NCBI RefSeq assembly: GCF_000169335.1
Contig: NZ_AAXW01000015.1
Coordinates: 1-64,000 of the forward strand
Length of the DNA stretch: 64,000 nucleotides
DNA from: Crocosphaera chwakensis CCY0110
Lineage (GTDB): Bacteria; Cyanobacteriota; Cyanobacteriia; Cyanobacteriales; Microcystaceae
Direction: 5' to 3'
Under the pieces are notes generated by a model. The model made no database searches. It was not told the DNA's origin and worked only from the letters and a program-made list of their open reading frames with translations. This document shows positions 62,706 through 64,000 of the stretch, one piece after another (the first letter of the stretch is position 1; each line of letters opens with the position of its first letter). Both the position numbers and the translations under genes were made by a program.

Positions 62706-64000
62706 TTAAAGATTGAGTTGTTGCTCCGCTAAATGAGCATAAATGCCTGGATCTGCCATTAACGCTTCATGGGTTCCGTGTTCAACTAAAATTCCCTTAT
62801 CTAAGACAAGGATGCAATCAGCGTTGCGAACTGTTGAAAGACGATGAGCAATAATAAACGTGGTGCGATCGCGGGAAAGACGACTGAGGTTTGCTTGAAA
62901 TCTGCGTTCCGATTCGGTATCAAGAGAACTGGTTGCCTCATCTAAAATAAGAATCGGGGGTTTTCCTAATAAAGCACGGGCAATGGCAATACGCTGTCGT
63001 TGCCCCCCTGACAGATTCATTCCCCGTTCCCCAACCTTGGTGTTGTATCCTAATGGCATACTCTGGATGAAAGCGTGGGCTTCTGCTAGTTGGGCTGCCT
63101 TTACCACTTGTTCTAAAGTAAATTCAGGGCGGTATAGGGTAATATTCTCAAAAATTGTCCCAGAGAATAAAAAACATTCTTGAGGAACTACCCCTAATTG
63201 ACTCCGTAAGGATTGGGGAGAGATATGGGTCAAATCATGTTCATCGATGTAAATGGTTCCTGACTCTGGGGGATACAGTCCCTGAAGCAACTTTACTAAG
63301 GTGGTTTTTCCTGAGCCACTACGCCCTACAATGGCAATGGTTTGTCCTGGCTGCACTTCAAAGGAAATATTCTGTAAGGTGTTGCGTTCCTCGTCAGGAT
63401 TATACCGAAAGGTAACGTTATCAAATTTGATATGCCCTTTCAAGGGGGGTAACTGCAACCTGGGTTGACCGGGTATTTCTTCGGGTTGGCTGTCAAAAAT
63501 ATCATTGAGTCGTTCAACAGAAATCAACACTTCTTGCAATTCATCCCACAAATTGGCTAAAGAAAGAACGGGGTTGATCACTTTGCCAATCATCATATTA
63601 AAGGCCACAAATTGACCAATGGTCAGTTGATCTTGAATCACCAACGTCGCCCCATACCAAAGGAGTGCGGTACTGCCAAGGGAGTTAATTAAGCCACTGC
63701 CGGCTTGTAAGTTAATTCCTAATTTTTGACTGCGAAATCGAGCATTAAGATAATTAGTTAAACGGTCTTCCCAACGCCAGCGTAGTTCTTTTTCTGTTGC
63801 GGTGGCTTTAACCGTAGCCACTCCTGTAATGGTTTCGACTAAGGCTGAATTTTGTTCGGCCGAACGATTAAACACATCCCTCGAAACTTTCCGCAATAAA
63901 GGGGTTGCTCCCAGGGTTAACAACATAATCGGAGGGATTAAGGCCACAATTAATAGGGTCAGTTGCCAATTGTAATAAAGCATCAACCCTAAATAGACGA
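62706..64000 (-). CDS. ABC exporter of the HlyB/peptidase-exporter type, cut by the window edge
   Basis: Only the C-terminal about 431 residues are in the window; the frame continues open past 64000. The transmembrane domain end (YYNWQLTLLIVALIPP, FVAFNMMIGKVINPVLSLANLWDELQEVLISVERLNDIF) is typical of HlyB/SunT-type exporters, followed by the ATPase with Walker A GRSGSGKTT, signature LSGGQRQRIA and Walker B ILILDEATSSLD. It would work with the HlyD adaptor at 56097. Whether it carries an N-terminal C39 peptidase, needed for leader cleavage, lies outside the window. Confidence 0.88.
   Translation of the reverse strand, partial: VYLGLMLYYNWQLTLLIVALIPPIMLLTLGATPLLRKVSRDVFNRSAEQNSALVETITGVATVKATATEKELRWRWEDRLTNYLNARFRSQKLGINLQAGSGLINSLGSTALLWYGATLVIQDQLTIGQFVAFNMMIGKVINPVLSLANLWDELQEVLISVERLNDIFDSQPEEIPGQPRLQLPPLKGHIKFDNVTFRYNPDEERNTLQNISFEVQPGQTIAIVGRSGSGKTTLVKLLQGLYPPESGTIYIDEHDLTHISPQSLRSQLGVVPQECFLFSGTIFENITLYRPEFTLEQVVKAAQLAEAHAFIQSMPLGYNTKVGERGMNLSGGQRQRIAIARALLGKPPILILDEATSSLDTESERRFQANLSRLSRDRTTFIIAHRLSTVRNADCILVLDKGILVEHGTHEALMADPGIYAHLAEQQLNL

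Overview
The window looks like chromosome from a diazotrophic-type unicellular cyanobacterium of the Cyanothece/Crocosphaera kind. This is inference from content. The DNA is AT-rich and the HIP1 octamer GCGATCGC is dense. There are cyanobacterial heptanucleotide tandem repeats and REP-like palindromes, plus a cyanobacterial RRM protein, GlgC, HpnJ, a HetP-family domain and a PEP-CTERM protein. No rRNA, tRNA or CRISPR array was seen.

Positions 1-23,900 are mostly housekeeping and envelope genes: an RRM protein, rpiA, a polysaccharide deacetylase fused to a phosphodiester glycosidase domain, hpnJ, a DUF3352 protein, a fatty-acid desaturase-like protein, an HD protein, Mn-catalase, a HAD phosphatase, MarC, dprA, a DUF4253 gene broken by a TGA, a PMP3/YqaE peptide, an SLC12-type transporter, a HicB-like/HicA pair beside two gene remnants, a CobT-like protein and purD. 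Positions 24,055-30,373 hold a stress/osmolyte-looking group: three short-chain dehydrogenases, a cysteine-free rhodanese-fold protein and a GH63-type glycosidase.

Positions 30,686-37,038 carry DUF2062, MTHFR-like, trpS, a DUF815 ATPase, miaE and DUF3616 genes. At 37,135-40,791 a metalloprotease/PKD reading frame lies antisense to an entire pentapeptide-repeat gene, next to a REP-associated transposase flanked by its REP palindromes. Positions 40,815-54,145 hold an SDR, glgC plus a transketolase-like gene, a MATE transporter, an FAD oxidoreductase, a PfkB kinase divergent from rsmI, a TAXI binding protein, dus and an aldehyde dehydrogenase.

The most interesting part is 54,363-64,000, a candidate peptide-secretion cassette. 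It contains a DUF3102/degenerate-GGDEF protein and, divergently, an HlyD adaptor behind a clear -35/-10 promoter and a 27-bp palindrome. These are followed by a HetP-domain protein ending in a leader-like GG segment and five small proteins sharing one N-terminal leader that ends in GG, GS or GA. A PpiC-type prolyl isomerase, a PEP-CTERM protein and an ABC exporter cut by the window edge complete it. The gene set recalls the EbfG/PteB biofilm secretion system of Synechococcus elongatus. The HetP link, the shared leader, the cysteine-free cores and the large intergenic hairpins make it worth experimental attention.
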